A DNA stretch of 64,000 nucleotides from Mycolicibacterium lacusdiani (GTDB taxonomy: Bacteria > Actinomycetota > Actinomycetes > Mycobacteriales > Mycobacteriaceae). Positions 41,573 through 49,945 of the stretch are shown here, in pieces. Each line of letters begins with the position of its first letter. Within the stretch, counting starts at the first letter, position 1. Location of the stretch: the NCBI RefSeq assembly GCF_021916785.1, contig NZ_JAKCFC010000006.1, positions 1 through 64,000 of the forward strand, written 5' to 3'. The notes beneath the pieces are model-generated. The model saw only the letters and a program-made list of their open reading frames with translations, was not told the DNA's origin and ran no database searches. The position numbers and the translations under genes were made by a program.

Positions 41573-42199
41573 ATGGCGCGCACCGGGTACCACCACGGCG
41601 ACCTGCGCGCCGCGTTGATCGCCGCCGGACGCGAGATGGTGGCCGAACACGGGATCGCCGCACTGTCCGTCGCGGACGCCGCCAAGCGGACCGGCGTGAG
41701 CGCCGCCGCGCCCTACCGGCACTTCCCGAATCGCCGAGCATTTCTCGCTGCGGTCGCGACGGCGGCGGCACGCGAGTTCGACGACCAGGTGCGTGCGGCG
41801 ATTCCGCCGCGTCCCGACGGCGACCCGGGCGAATGGGCGATCGAGGCAATGGCCGCGACCGCGGGGGCCTACGTGCGATTCGTGGCGCGCACGCGCATCG
41901 GGTGGGACGTCATCTACGGCACCGACGTGGGTGACGCCGGCGACGAGGAACGCCTCGACGTGGCGCGCTCGCTCAACGATGCGTTCCTGGCACCGGCGCT
42001 GGCCGTCACCGGCGGGGACGTCCGTCGGGCCTTGCGCCTGCTCGAACACGAGGTCGCCGCTGCGCACGGGTACGCCAGCCTCTTCGTCGCGGGCCTGTTC
42101 GACCGCAGGTATCCCGAAATCGACCGCGCAGCAACGCAAGCCGCGGCCATCACGCGAACGCTGGCACTGGCCGCCCGGGCGGATGCCGCGACCACGTGA
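41573..42199 (+). CDS. TetR/AcrR-family regulator, WHG-domain type
   Basis: A 208-residue regulator. It starts ARTGYHHGDLRAALIAAG and has the HTH LSVADAAKRTGVSAAAPYRHFPNRRAF, which is typical of WHG-domain TetR proteins. The C-terminal domain includes TRIGWDVIYGTDVGDAGDEE and LLEHEVAAAHGYASLFVAG. Divergent from the SDR and very likely its repressor. A TAAGAA sequence seven bases upstream may be a weak -10 for a leaderless transcript. Followed by the VOC gene after 76 bp. Confidence 0.87.
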   Translation: MARTGYHHGDLRAALIAAGREMVAEHGIAALSVADAAKRTGVSAAAPYRHFPNRRAFLAAVATAAAREFDDQVRAAIPPRPDGDPGEWAIEAMAATAGAYVRFVARTRIGWDVIYGTDVGDAGDEERLDVARSLNDAFLAPALAVTGGDVRRALRLLEHEVAAAHGYASLFVAGLFDRRYPEIDRAATQAAAITRTLALAARADAATT

Positions 42200-42275
42200 C
42201 CGGGGCGCCGAGCCCGGCCAGATCGGATCGCGGCACTCGCACCATCGGACGGGCGCGTTCTGTCAGACTCCAGTC

Positions 42276-42770
42276 ATGATCCAGGGCTTCTCCCACATCG
42301 GCATCTGCGTGACCGATCTCGATCGTTCGATCCGCTTCTACACCGACGTGTTCGGGTTCGCGCAGCTCTACCAACTCGACTTCAACGACAACGAGGTCGC
42401 CGCGACCATGGAGCAGGACGGCCGCTTCCGGTCCGCGATGCTGATCCGCGATGACATCCGGATCGAACTGCTGCAGTGGGTCGACGTCCCGACGACCGGG
42501 TCGGGGGAGCGCAAGCCGATGACCGAACTCGGCTTCACCCATCTCTCGTTCCGGGTGGAGGACGTCGATGGTCTGACCGACGCGATCGTCGCCGCGGGCG
42601 GGACGTTCGTGGAGTCGACGCGCACCGTGCTCGGTGACGTCGAGGACCCGACGTCGGGCCGGTTCATCTACCTGACCGATCCCGACGGCACCCGCATCGA
42701 GTTGATGCAGAACGTGCCCGACCTCTCCGGCATCAGCGCCGCTGACATCGCGGCGTCGACCTCCGGCTAG
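42276..42770 (+). CDS. VOC-family (glyoxalase/dioxygenase-fold) protein
   Basis: A 164-residue vicinal-oxygen-chelate protein with two betaalphabetabetabeta modules. Metal-binding candidates are His in GFSHIGICV, Glu in RIELLQWVD, His in LGFTHLSFRV and Glu in TRIELMQNV, i.e. one full H-E-H-E set. It resembles methylmalonyl-CoA epimerase/glyoxalase-like members; the substrate is unknown. ATG 42276. The last four bases overlap the end of the convergent lipoprotein gene. Confidence 0.82.
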   Translation: MIQGFSHIGICVTDLDRSIRFYTDVFGFAQLYQLDFNDNEVAATMEQDGRFRSAMLIRDDIRIELLQWVDVPTTGSGERKPMTELGFTHLSFRVEDVDGLTDAIVAAGGTFVESTRTVLGDVEDPTSGRFIYLTDPDGTRIELMQNVPDLSGISAADIAASTSG

Positions 42771-43699
42771 ACCTTGCCGCCCGGGAACATCGTCTTGACG
42801 GCCTGGGTCATGTGCTCGCGCGCAGCAGCGGCGCCGGTGGGGTCCAGGGAGCCTATCGCGATCACGTAGCGGCGCTCGGGGCCGATCGCCCCGGTGGTCA
42901 CGTGCAGTTGGTTGCCGCCGTTCCAGCAGCAGAACCAGCCTTGCTTGACCGCCACCTGCTCGGCGTACAGCCCCTCGGGGATGCCGAACCGCTGTGGATA
43001 GCCGTCGTTGCCCGTCGGTGTGGATTGTGCGAGATTGCCGATGATCACGTTCGTCTGCTCCGGAGGCAGCCCGCCTGCGCCGTCCAACAGCATGTCGTAG
43101 TAGCGGACGAGGTCGGCTGCGGTGCTCGTGGTGACGTCCCAGTGCCCGTTGGAGGGCGCCGTCGTTCCCCCCAACCCGTACCGGGCCTTGATGCGCGCGA
43201 TGACGGCGTTCCCGCCGCTGCGGTCCCAGAAATTCTGCGCCGCACTGTCATCGGAGGAACGCAGCATGACGTCGAGTGACTTGCGGTCAGCCGGGGAGAT
43301 GGTCGTCTTGCCCTCCGACTCCTGCAGCAGCAGGTCGTCGGCGATGAACAGCTTCACTACGGAGGCGATCGGGAACGGCCGGTTGGAGCCGTTGGAGACG
43401 ACCTGGCCGGTAGTGCGGTCCATCACGGCGATCTCGAGGTCGGCCCCCGACCCGGCCGCGTCGGCCGTCGCTTGACGAACGCGGGCGTCGAGGCCCTCGA
43501 ACGATGCCGGTGGGCCGGCGGGCGGGGCCTGGGGCGCCGCGGACTGTGGCGCCTGCGGGGCGGCGACTGGCGCTTGCGGCGCATTCGACGCGGCCGGCGG
43601 CGTACCCCAGACCTGCGCCTCACAACCGCTTGCTAGTAGCGCCGCCACGCAGACGATCGCCAAACTGGTCATCGCCGTTCCCGGCCGCCGCTGACGCAT
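42767..43699 (-). CDS. Lipoprotein with class A beta-lactamase-like serine hydrolase fold (LppW-like)
   Basis: A 310-residue exported lipoprotein. The signal helix SLAIVCVAALL leads to the lipobox LASGC; an Ala/Pro-rich linker with repeated APQAP follows. The hydrolase part has the nucleophile motif in PIASVVKLF (SxxK), RSSDDSAAQNFW in place of SDN, and AVKQGWF in place of KTG. The replacements mean true beta-lactamase activity is doubtful; the closest recognised mycobacterial match is LppW (Rv2905). ATG 43699 has a GGAGGAG site 5 bases upstream. The 110-bp upstream stretch to 43809 holds only a short AGCGT-AA-ACGCT repeat at 43757-43768. Confidence 0.85.
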   Translation of the reverse strand: MRQRRPGTAMTSLAIVCVAALLASGCEAQVWGTPPAASNAPQAPVAAPQAPQSAAPQAPPAGPPASFEGLDARVRQATADAAGSGADLEIAVMDRTTGQVVSNGSNRPFPIASVVKLFIADDLLLQESEGKTTISPADRKSLDVMLRSSDDSAAQNFWDRSGGNAVIARIKARYGLGGTTAPSNGHWDVTTSTAADLVRYYDMLLDGAGGLPPEQTNVIIGNLAQSTPTGNDGYPQRFGIPEGLYAEQVAVKQGWFCCWNGGNQLHVTTGAIGPERRYVIAIGSLDPTGAAAAREHMTQAVKTMFPGGKV

Positions 43700-43809
43700 G
43701 AAACTCCTCCGAGCTGAAAACTGAACCAGGCTCAACGCTGCGCCCACTGATTACCCAGCGTAAACGCTTTGACGCACCAACCCCGGGGCGAGTTCCTTGC
43801 GCGGTGACC

Positions 43810-45294
43810 TTAGACGCGGTCGCCGAGCGTCGAGTTCAACAGCTCGTAGCGTCGTGGTGACCGGGCCTTGATGACGTAGGCGCCGATGACGCCGATGGCC
43901 AGCGAGGCAAACAGCATTGCGGTGAAGGAGATCTGCAGCCAGCCGCCGCCGCCGAGTAGCACGTCCATCCCCGTGACGGCATACCAGAGGAAGGGCATGA
44001 GACCGGCGATGCCGAGCAGCGGTGCGATGAACGTGTTCCATGGCCGCTTGTCGACGTCGGAGCGGCGGAAGAACACGAAGATGGAGATGCTGGCGATGGT
44101 CTGCAGCAGGATGATTCCCGCGGCGCCAACACCGGTCCACCAGGTGAACAGCGTGGTGTAGGGGTCGAGGCCCAGGATCGCGAAGATCGCGACGACCGCA
44201 GCCACCATGGCGATCTGGACGTAGCAGGCGATCGCGGGTGAGTGGCGGGTCGGGTGGGTGGTGCCCAGGCGTGACCAGATGACGCCCTGACGTCCCAGCG
44301 AGTACAGGTAGCGGGCCACGTTGTTGTGGAACGTGAGGATGGCCGCGAACAGGCTGGTGATCACCAGGAGTTGGAAGGCCTCTGTTCCCGCTCGGCCGAG
44401 AACGCTGTCGCTGACCGCGAAGACGAGATTGCCGCCCTCGGTCTCCGCGAGGCCGGCGACATTGCCCACGCCGACGGCGTTGACGATGAGGAAGGCGGTG
44501 ACGGCGTAGAAGACTCCCATGAAGATCACCGACGCGTAGGTGGCGCGAGGCACCGTCCGCTTGGGGTCCTTGGCTTCCTCGCCGTAGATGGCGGTGCCCT
44601 CGAAGCCGATGAACGAGGCGTGGGCGAACATCAGGGCGACGCCGATGGCACCGGCGAACACCGCTGACGGAGCAAACGGTTCGAAGGAGTAGTCACTGAT
44701 CGGCGTTGGCGAATTGAAGAGGATACCGACGTTCAGGATCAGGATGATCGCCGTCTCCAGCGTCAGGAGCACGGCCAGCACCCTGGCGCCGGCATGGATC
44801 TGCCTCACGCCGAGGAACAGCGCGGCTCCCATCGCGATGAAGGAGAACACCCACCACGGAACGTTGGTGCCACTGTGCCTGGAGACGAATTCCGCTGCGT
44901 AGTAGCCGAACCCGCCGATGACGCCCAGCTGGATGGCGTTGTAGGCGAAGATCGCCAGCGACGCAGATCCGAGCCCGAGCGGTCGGCCGAGCCCTCTGGT
45001 GATGAAGGCGTAGAAGGCCCCGGCGTTGGTGATGTGCTTGCTCATGGCGACGTAGCCGACTGCGAAGACCGTCAGCACCAGAGCGACCAGCACGAATGCT
45101 CCGGCGATGCCGATCCCGTTGCCCGCGCCGATGATGACCGGGAACAGTGCCACCACCACGGTCAGGGGCGCGGCCGCGGCGACGACGAAGAACACGATGC
45201 CGAGCACGCCAATCTGATTGCGCGCCAGACCCGTCGAACCGTCGGGTGAGTCCTTGGCGATGACCAGTGGCTTGGGTTCATCTTGATGGAGCAT
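43810..45294 (-). CDS. APC-family amino acid/amine permease
   Basis: A 494-residue APC transporter with about twelve membrane spans. Substrate-helix motifs GIVFFVVAAAAPLTVVV, NAGAFYAFITRGLGRPLG and FIGFEGTAIYGEEAKDPKRTVPRATY are present. This branch includes GABA, ethanolamine and putrescine-type permeases; the exact substrate is not clear. Last gene of the minus-strand unit ALDH, RedY-like, FAD oxidoreductase, permease, and 21 bp downstream of the FAD gene. Probably imports the compound catabolised by this cluster (inference). Confidence 0.87.
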   Translation of the reverse strand: MLHQDEPKPLVIAKDSPDGSTGLARNQIGVLGIVFFVVAAAAPLTVVVALFPVIIGAGNGIGIAGAFVLVALVLTVFAVGYVAMSKHITNAGAFYAFITRGLGRPLGLGSASLAIFAYNAIQLGVIGGFGYYAAEFVSRHSGTNVPWWVFSFIAMGAALFLGVRQIHAGARVLAVLLTLETAIILILNVGILFNSPTPISDYSFEPFAPSAVFAGAIGVALMFAHASFIGFEGTAIYGEEAKDPKRTVPRATYASVIFMGVFYAVTAFLIVNAVGVGNVAGLAETEGGNLVFAVSDSVLGRAGTEAFQLLVITSLFAAILTFHNNVARYLYSLGRQGVIWSRLGTTHPTRHSPAIACYVQIAMVAAVVAIFAILGLDPYTTLFTWWTGVGAAGIILLQTIASISIFVFFRRSDVDKRPWNTFIAPLLGIAGLMPFLWYAVTGMDVLLGGGGWLQISFTAMLFASLAIGVIGAYVIKARSPRRYELLNSTLGDRV

Positions 45295-45315
45295 GGCGGT
45301 CCTTTTCGGTGAGGG

Positions 45316-47049
45316 TCAGCGACTGGTGTTGCTTCGGGCGGCGAACTTGACGACCTTGCGCAGTGCGGGGCTGGTCGCGACGGTGTAGCCGAGCTTCTTG
45401 CCCGTCTTGGTGCCCATCACCGTCTCCATGGCACGGTCCACGACACCAACTTTCGGCCCGGGACCGACGCGCGCAGCGGTGGGTGCAGCGGTGCCGTCGA
45501 GGTCGGCGATGACCACCTGGGCGGCGTTGTGCCCGTTGGCTCCCATCACACCGCCGCCCGGGTGAGTGCCCGACCCGCAGAGGTAGTAGTCGGCAACGGG
45601 GGTGCGATAGTCGGCCAGCTCGGGGGTCGGGCGGTTGTTGAAGAGCTGGTCGAAGAACATGGCTCCGTGGAAGATGTTGCCGCCCGTCAGGCCGTAATCG
45701 CGCTCGAGGTCCTTGGGGGTGATGATGACCCGCTCGAGGATGTGGCCGCGCAGGTTCGGGGCGTAGCGGAACAGCACCTCGAGCACGCGATCGGCCCACT
45801 CGTCGCGGATGGTGTCCCAGTCGGTGCCTGCCAGCTCGAACGGGAGCTGTTGCACGCCAAGGGTCATGGTGTGCTTGCCCACGGGCGCCAACGACGAGTC
45901 GTGGGTGGACTGGATGACGGCTTCGATCACGAAGTCGTCGGGGATCTCGCCGCGCCGCTCCGCCTCCCAGGCCCGCTCGAAGTTCTCGATCGAGGCGCCC
46001 ATGATCGCCTGCGCCTGGTGCTGCGGCCCGAATTCACCTGCGGGAAAGCCGATGTAGTCGGGCAACTCGTCGATGAGCAGGTGGATGCGAGCCATTGAAC
46101 CGCGGGCGTCGTAGTCTTCGAGCTTCGCCGTGAGTTTGGCATCGATGGCACCGGCGGGCAGGAGCTGCAGCATGGAGCGCTGCGGGTCGGCGTTGGAGAT
46201 GACCGTGCGTGCGGAGATGATCTCGCCGCTGACCAATTCGACGCCGGACGCCCGACCCCGTTCGACGACGACCTTCCGGACTGGCGAGTTCAGCCGGATC
46301 TCGGTGCCGTGGGCCTCGGCGCTGCGGGCCATGGCCGCGGTGATGCCACCCATGCCGCCCTTGACGAAGCCCCACTGCCCGAGGGTGCCCTTGAACTCTC
46401 CGACGGAATGGTGCCCGTAGACGTAGCCGGTGCCCGGCGTCGACGGCCCGCCCCACACCGAGATCATCCCGAAGAAGGTGAAGAGGCCCTTAATGTGCTC
46501 GTTCTCGAAGTACCGGTCGAGCAGGTCCTTGGTGGACAGCAGCACCATCTCGTTGAACAGGTCTTCGGCGCCGGCGGCCTCGAACGCTGCGAGCACCTGC
46601 GAGCGGCTCGGCGCCGGAGACATCAGGAACGGCGTGAGGATGGAGGCGAACTTCTTCACGCGCAGACCGAAGTCCAGGAACGCGCCAGCGTCGGTCTTGG
46701 AGAACTTCTCGATCTCCTTGAGCGTCTTGTCCATGTCCTTCCAGACGAACAGATGGCTGCCGTCGGGGAAGATGCTGACCTCGTTGGCCTCGGTCTGATA
46801 CATCTCCAGGCCGTACCGCTCCAGTTCGAGGTCGGCGATGATCTCGGGTCGCAGCAGGCTGGCGATGAACGCGCACGACGACCAGGTGGCACCGGGGATG
46901 AGTTCCTCACTGGTACAGGCGCCGCCGACGACGTCGCGGGCTTCGACGACGAGGACCTTCTTGCCGGCACGGGCGAGATATCCAGCGGTGATCAGGCCGT
47001 TGTGCCCGGCTCCGATGACGATCGCGTCGTAGGTGGTGGTGTTGGTCAT
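45316..47049 (-). CDS. Phytoene-desaturase-like NAD(P)/FAD-dependent oxidoreductase
   Basis: A 577-residue flavin oxidoreductase of the CrtI/amine-oxidase superfamily. N-terminal dinucleotide loop: AIVIGAGHNGLITAGYLARAG. Also visible are VVGGACTSEELIPG, ITAAMARSAEAHGTEI, and the C-terminal FAD motif CGSGTHPGGGVMGANGHNAA. Despite the carotenoid-type name, no crtB, crtE or crtY gene is nearby; the PYROXD2-type proteins of this branch have uncertain roles. ATG 47049 overlaps the previous stop (ATGA), so translation is coupled with the RedY-like gene. The permease, small protein and aldehyde dehydrogenase in this unit suggest a role in amine or amino-acid oxidation. Confidence 0.85.
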   Translation of the reverse strand: MTNTTTYDAIVIGAGHNGLITAGYLARAGKKVLVVEARDVVGGACTSEELIPGATWSSCAFIASLLRPEIIADLELERYGLEMYQTEANEVSIFPDGSHLFVWKDMDKTLKEIEKFSKTDAGAFLDFGLRVKKFASILTPFLMSPAPSRSQVLAAFEAAGAEDLFNEMVLLSTKDLLDRYFENEHIKGLFTFFGMISVWGGPSTPGTGYVYGHHSVGEFKGTLGQWGFVKGGMGGITAAMARSAEAHGTEIRLNSPVRKVVVERGRASGVELVSGEIISARTVISNADPQRSMLQLLPAGAIDAKLTAKLEDYDARGSMARIHLLIDELPDYIGFPAGEFGPQHQAQAIMGASIENFERAWEAERRGEIPDDFVIEAVIQSTHDSSLAPVGKHTMTLGVQQLPFELAGTDWDTIRDEWADRVLEVLFRYAPNLRGHILERVIITPKDLERDYGLTGGNIFHGAMFFDQLFNNRPTPELADYRTPVADYYLCGSGTHPGGGVMGANGHNAAQVVIADLDGTAAPTAARVGPGPKVGVVDRAMETVMGTKTGKKLGYTVATSPALRKVVKFAARSNTSR

Positions 47050-47390
47050 CGAGATTCTCCAGGGACGAGGTGGGTGAAGTAGGTCCGTACGGTGGCCGGG
47101 TCGACGAGTTCGTCGAAGCCGTCGGTGACGGGCTTCATCGTCGGGTGGGTGTCGCGTAGCTCCTCCCACGCGGCCCAGTCGGTGACCTCCATGACCTCCA
47201 GGATGTCGGCGGGAGCCCCGTCGGGTGCTTCGTCGACTCGATAGGCGTCGAACCGCCGGACGACGTCGCCGTGGGCCAGGCACGTCGGCCGGTCGACTTC
47301 GGTGGAGAAGCGTTCGAAGTCCGCCGGATCCACGCCGGGCAGCATCGAGAACAGGTTGACCGCCACTACCGGGCGGTTGGTTGACGTCAT
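47046..47390 (-). CDS. RedY/HapK-like small dimeric alpha-beta barrel protein
   Basis: A 114-residue protein. It has VVAVNLFSMLPGVDPADFERFSTEVDRPTC, followed by VVRRFDAYRVDEAP and DILEVMEVTDWAAWEELRD. The pattern matches ferredoxin-like dimeric alpha-beta barrels of the RedY/HapK group first noted in prodigiosin biosynthesis clusters, whose catalytic role is unknown. Coupled by ATGA to the FAD oxidoreductase, so it may handle that enzyme's product. Start ATG 47390; 39 bp downstream of the aldehyde dehydrogenase. Confidence 0.75.
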   Translation of the reverse strand: MTSTNRPVVAVNLFSMLPGVDPADFERFSTEVDRPTCLAHGDVVRRFDAYRVDEAPDGAPADILEVMEVTDWAAWEELRDTHPTMKPVTDGFDELVDPATVRTYFTHLVPGESR

Positions 47391-47429
47391 CGCGGGGACT
47401 CCAACGTGGTTGTGAGAACGGGGTTTTGG

Positions 47430-48863
47430 TCAGGACTCGAGGTTGATCATGATGTGCTTGATCTCGGTGTACTCCTCGACGGAGTAGATCGACATGTCGT
47501 TGCCGTGGCCGGACTGCTTGAAGCCGCCGTGCGGCATCTCCGACACGATCGGCAGGTGGTCGTTGATCCATACTGTGCCGAATTGGAGCTTGCGGGCGGC
47601 GCGCATCGCGCGGCCCACGTCCCGGGTGAACACCGAAGCGGCCAAGCCGTATTCGACGTCGTTGGCCCAAGCGAAGGCCTGTGCCTCGTCGGTGAACCGG
47701 GTGGTGGTGACCACCGGGCCGAAGACTTCCCGCTGCACGATCTCGGAGTCTTGTTCGGCGTCGACGACCAGGGACGGCTTGTACCAGAAACCCGGGCCGG
47801 TACCGAGCCCGCCGACGGCGAGGGCGGCCGGTCCGGTGGAAGTGGCCCGGTCGACGAATCCTGCGACGCGGTCGCGTTGGCGTTCGGAGATCACCGGGCC
47901 CATTTCGGTGGACTCGAGTGTGGGGTCGCCCATGGCGACCTTCGAGACCGCGCGGGTGAGTTCGGTGACGAAGTCGTCGTAGATTCCGTCGGCGATGTAC
48001 GCCCGCGAGGCGGCCATGCAGTCTTGCCCGGAGTTGCCGTAGCCGCCCTCGCAAATCTTGGTGATCGCCAGTTCGACGTCGCAATCGTCGAACACCAAAA
48101 CCGGTGCCTTGCCGCCCAATTCGAGGTGCAGGCGCTTGAGGTTGTCGGCGCCGGCACGGGCGACGAGTTTGCCGGTGTTCGTGTCGCCGGTCAGCGAACT
48201 CATCCGTACCCGCGGGTGTGACGTCAGCGCGGCACCGACGGTGTCGCCGTGGCCGGTGACGACGTTGAAGACGCCGGGCGGGAAGAGGTCTGCCGCGAGT
48301 TCGGCCAATCGGAGCGTCGTCAGTGGGGTCTGCTCGCTGGGCTTGAGCACCAGCGTGTTTCCGGTCATCAAGGCCGGGCAGATCTTCCAGATCGCCATGA
48401 CCAGTGGGAAGTTCCATGGTGCAACGCTGCCCACGACGCCGAGCGGATCGCGCCGAATGATGCTGGTGTGCGTGGGGGAGTACTCACCGGCGGCGCGGCC
48501 CTCGAGCACGCGGGCGGCGCCTGCGAAGAACCGCATGTTGTCCACGCCGAACGGGACTTCGTCGCGGGCCACCGCAATGGGCTTGCCGACGTTCTTGGAC
48601 TCCAGCTGAGCGAATTCCTCGGCGTGGGCCTCCAGCCGGTCGGCCAGCTTCAGCAGCAGTTCCGCTCGTTTGCCTGGCGGTGTGGCGGCCCATGCGTCGA
48701 AGGCCTCCTCCGCTGCGGCGACGGCACGGTCTACGTCGGTAGCGTCACCCATGGGGACCGTCGCGATGCGTTCGTTGGTGGCCGGGTTGATGACTGCTTC
48801 CGTTGCACCGGTGGCGGCGGCGACGTGCTCGCCCGCGACGTACATGAGGTGGCCGTCTGCCAT
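47430..48863 (-). CDS. Aldehyde dehydrogenase, gamma-aminobutyraldehyde-type
   Basis: A 477-residue NAD(P)-dependent aldehyde dehydrogenase. VAPWNFPLVMAIWKICPAL, LKPSEQTPLTTLRLAELA, the general-base Glu in HLELGGKAPVLVFDD, and the catalytic Cys near residue 282 in GNSGQDCMAASR are present. NxGQxC and the flanking sequence favour the gamma-aminobutyraldehyde (PatD/PuuC) branch. First gene of the minus-strand unit; the GntR-type TGT-N3-ACA site at 48917-48925 lies about 54 bp upstream. It would oxidise an aminoaldehyde made from an amine. Confidence 0.9.
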   Translation of the reverse strand: MADGHLMYVAGEHVAAATGATEAVINPATNERIATVPMGDATDVDRAVAAAEEAFDAWAATPPGKRAELLLKLADRLEAHAEEFAQLESKNVGKPIAVARDEVPFGVDNMRFFAGAARVLEGRAAGEYSPTHTSIIRRDPLGVVGSVAPWNFPLVMAIWKICPALMTGNTLVLKPSEQTPLTTLRLAELAADLFPPGVFNVVTGHGDTVGAALTSHPRVRMSSLTGDTNTGKLVARAGADNLKRLHLELGGKAPVLVFDDCDVELAITKICEGGYGNSGQDCMAASRAYIADGIYDDFVTELTRAVSKVAMGDPTLESTEMGPVISERQRDRVAGFVDRATSTGPAALAVGGLGTGPGFWYKPSLVVDAEQDSEIVQREVFGPVVTTTRFTDEAQAFAWANDVEYGLAASVFTRDVGRAMRAARKLQFGTVWINDHLPIVSEMPHGGFKQSGHGNDMSIYSVEEYTEIKHIMINLES

Positions 48864-48916
48864 GTGAGGTAACTCCCGACTGGAACCGGCGACCTCTGTG
48901 GCCGTTCGTGTCCAAG

Positions 48917-48928
48917 TGTTGAACAGTT
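48917..48928. promoter_or_regulatory. GntR operator candidate A (ALDH unit)
   Basis: TGT-TGA-ACA-GTT. The core TGT-N3-ACA fits the palindrome recognised by FadR/FCD-type GntR regulators. The same core, with GTT after it, recurs at 49718-49729 and 49785-49796. The 163-bp gap here (48864-49026) shows no other clear signal. Confidence 0.62.
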
Positions 48929-49026
48929 GACATGGAGGACTTAAGCACAGGCCAACGGAGTGCGCAAGACAACGGGGCGAACCCGTAGCGGGGCTGGGGT
49001 TGGAACCGCGCGGCGGAAAGCGGTGG

Positions 49027-49704
49027 CTAGCCGGCCGTGCGAACGGCCAGGATCTTGCGTACCTCGTCGCGATTCTCGGTGATGATCTCGGCGATCGTCG
49101 TGCGTGCCAGCTCGGGGTCGCGTGACGCGAACGCCGTCACGATCCGCTGATGCTCTTCTTCGAGGGCCGAGCCGCTCTCGTACTCGTGGTGGTCCAAGGA
49201 CAGGATGAGCAGGAAGTACCGGAGGTCTCCGAGGAGTTCGTCGTAGAACTTGTTCAGCCGCGGACTGTTCATCAAGCCGACGATCGCGCGGTGAATGGCC
49301 AGGTCCTTCTCGACGATGGTGCGCGGATCCTCGGTCTTCATCGCCACTTTCAGGGCGTCCATCGCCTCGGTCAATGGCGTCAGGTCGGTGTCGTAGTTCA
49401 CCGACGCGGCGGCGGCCGTCTCCAGGTGGAGTCGCGCTCGGTAGATGTCGAGGACTTCCTCGTCGGAGGGGTCCCAGACCGCCAGGCCGCGGTTGAAGAC
49501 GTACCGGACCAGCCCCGTTCCCTGCAGGAGTCGCACGGCTTCGCGAACCGTGTTGCGCGAGATCTTCAGTTGATCGGCGATGACGCTCTCCCGGATGCGC
49601 TCACCGGGCTTGAGTTCTCCCTCGAGGATCATGTCCATCAGGCCATCGGCGATCTGCTGCGCACTGCTGCGCCCGACTATCTGGATGCGATCGGCCACGG
49701 ACAT
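49027..49704 (-). CDS. GntR-family regulator with FCD domain
   Basis: A 225-residue regulator. N-terminal wHTH: IADGLMDMILEGELKPGERI, SVIADQLKISRNTVREAVRLLQGTGLVRYVFNRG. The C-terminal FCD domain includes DIYRARLHLETAAAASVNYD, FHRAIVGLM-like AIHRAIVGLMNSPRLN and the metal-site His pattern DHHEYESGSALEEEHQRIV. ATG 49704 is preferred over 49746 because a TACGCT -10 box ends six bases upstream (leaderless) and the operator lies just beyond. It sits between two divergent catabolic units and probably represses both. Confidence 0.88.
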   Translation of the reverse strand: MSVADRIQIVGRSSAQQIADGLMDMILEGELKPGERIRESVIADQLKISRNTVREAVRLLQGTGLVRYVFNRGLAVWDPSDEEVLDIYRARLHLETAAAASVNYDTDLTPLTEAMDALKVAMKTEDPRTIVEKDLAIHRAIVGLMNSPRLNKFYDELLGDLRYFLLILSLDHHEYESGSALEEEHQRIVTAFASRDPELARTTIAEIITENRDEVRKILAVRTAG

Positions 49705-49717
49705 GGTGGCAGCGTAC

Positions 49718-49729
49718 AACTGTTCCACA
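49718..49729. promoter_or_regulatory. GntR operator candidate B (autoregulation)
   Basis: On the minus strand TGT-GGA-ACA-GTT (49729 to 49718), directly upstream of the gntR -10-like TACGCT (minus strand, 49716 to 49711). Occupancy would block the regulator's own leaderless promoter. Confidence 0.62.
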
Positions 49730-49784
49730 ACGCGTATGGCTGACATGCTCCGAAGGACCCGCGTCTGGACTCGGACTGCCCTAG

Positions 49785-49796
49785 TGTTCTACAGTT
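49785..49796. promoter_or_regulatory. GntR operator candidate C (kinase/phospho-lyase unit)
   Basis: TGT-TCT-ACA-GTT on the plus strand, in the 195-bp gap (49747-49941) upstream of the kinase gene. It overlaps a possible TACAGT -10 box (49790-49795). The gap also holds a short leader ORF (49865-49945). Confidence 0.58.
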
Positions 49797-49864
49797 CGCC
49801 TAGCTCGACAGCGCGCACCGTCAGCCGGCGCGTGCTCCCCGATCGCAAAGGATTAGGTCCGCCG

Positions 49865-49945
49865 ATGCCGAACGCCGCCCACGACTGCGCCGCCGCGCAG
49901 CGCTGCTCCACGCGGTTGGGGCCGATGCAGGAGCCGACGCCGTGA
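49865..49945 (+). CDS. Possible 26-residue leader peptide coupled to the kinase gene
   Basis: ATG 49865 opens 26 codons (MPNAAHDCAAAQRCSTRLGP and six more) ending at TGA 49943-49945, which overlaps the kinase GTG start (GTGA). A weak AAAGGA lies about 12 bases upstream. Two cysteines are present. The overlap geometry is the one used throughout this operon, so it may be a regulatory or coupling uORF; it may also be chance. Confidence 0.3.
   Translation: MPNAAHDCAAAQRCSTRLGPMQEPTP

Noticed and set aside
42767..43699. Functional class A beta-lactamase
   Set aside because: SxxK is present but SDN and KTG are replaced (SDD, KQG) and the protein is a long Pro-rich lipoprotein.
45316..47049. Carotenoid biosynthesis gene
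   Set aside because: It is CrtI-like in fold, but no phytoene synthase, cyclase or GGPP synthase is nearby and it belongs to the GntR amine unit.
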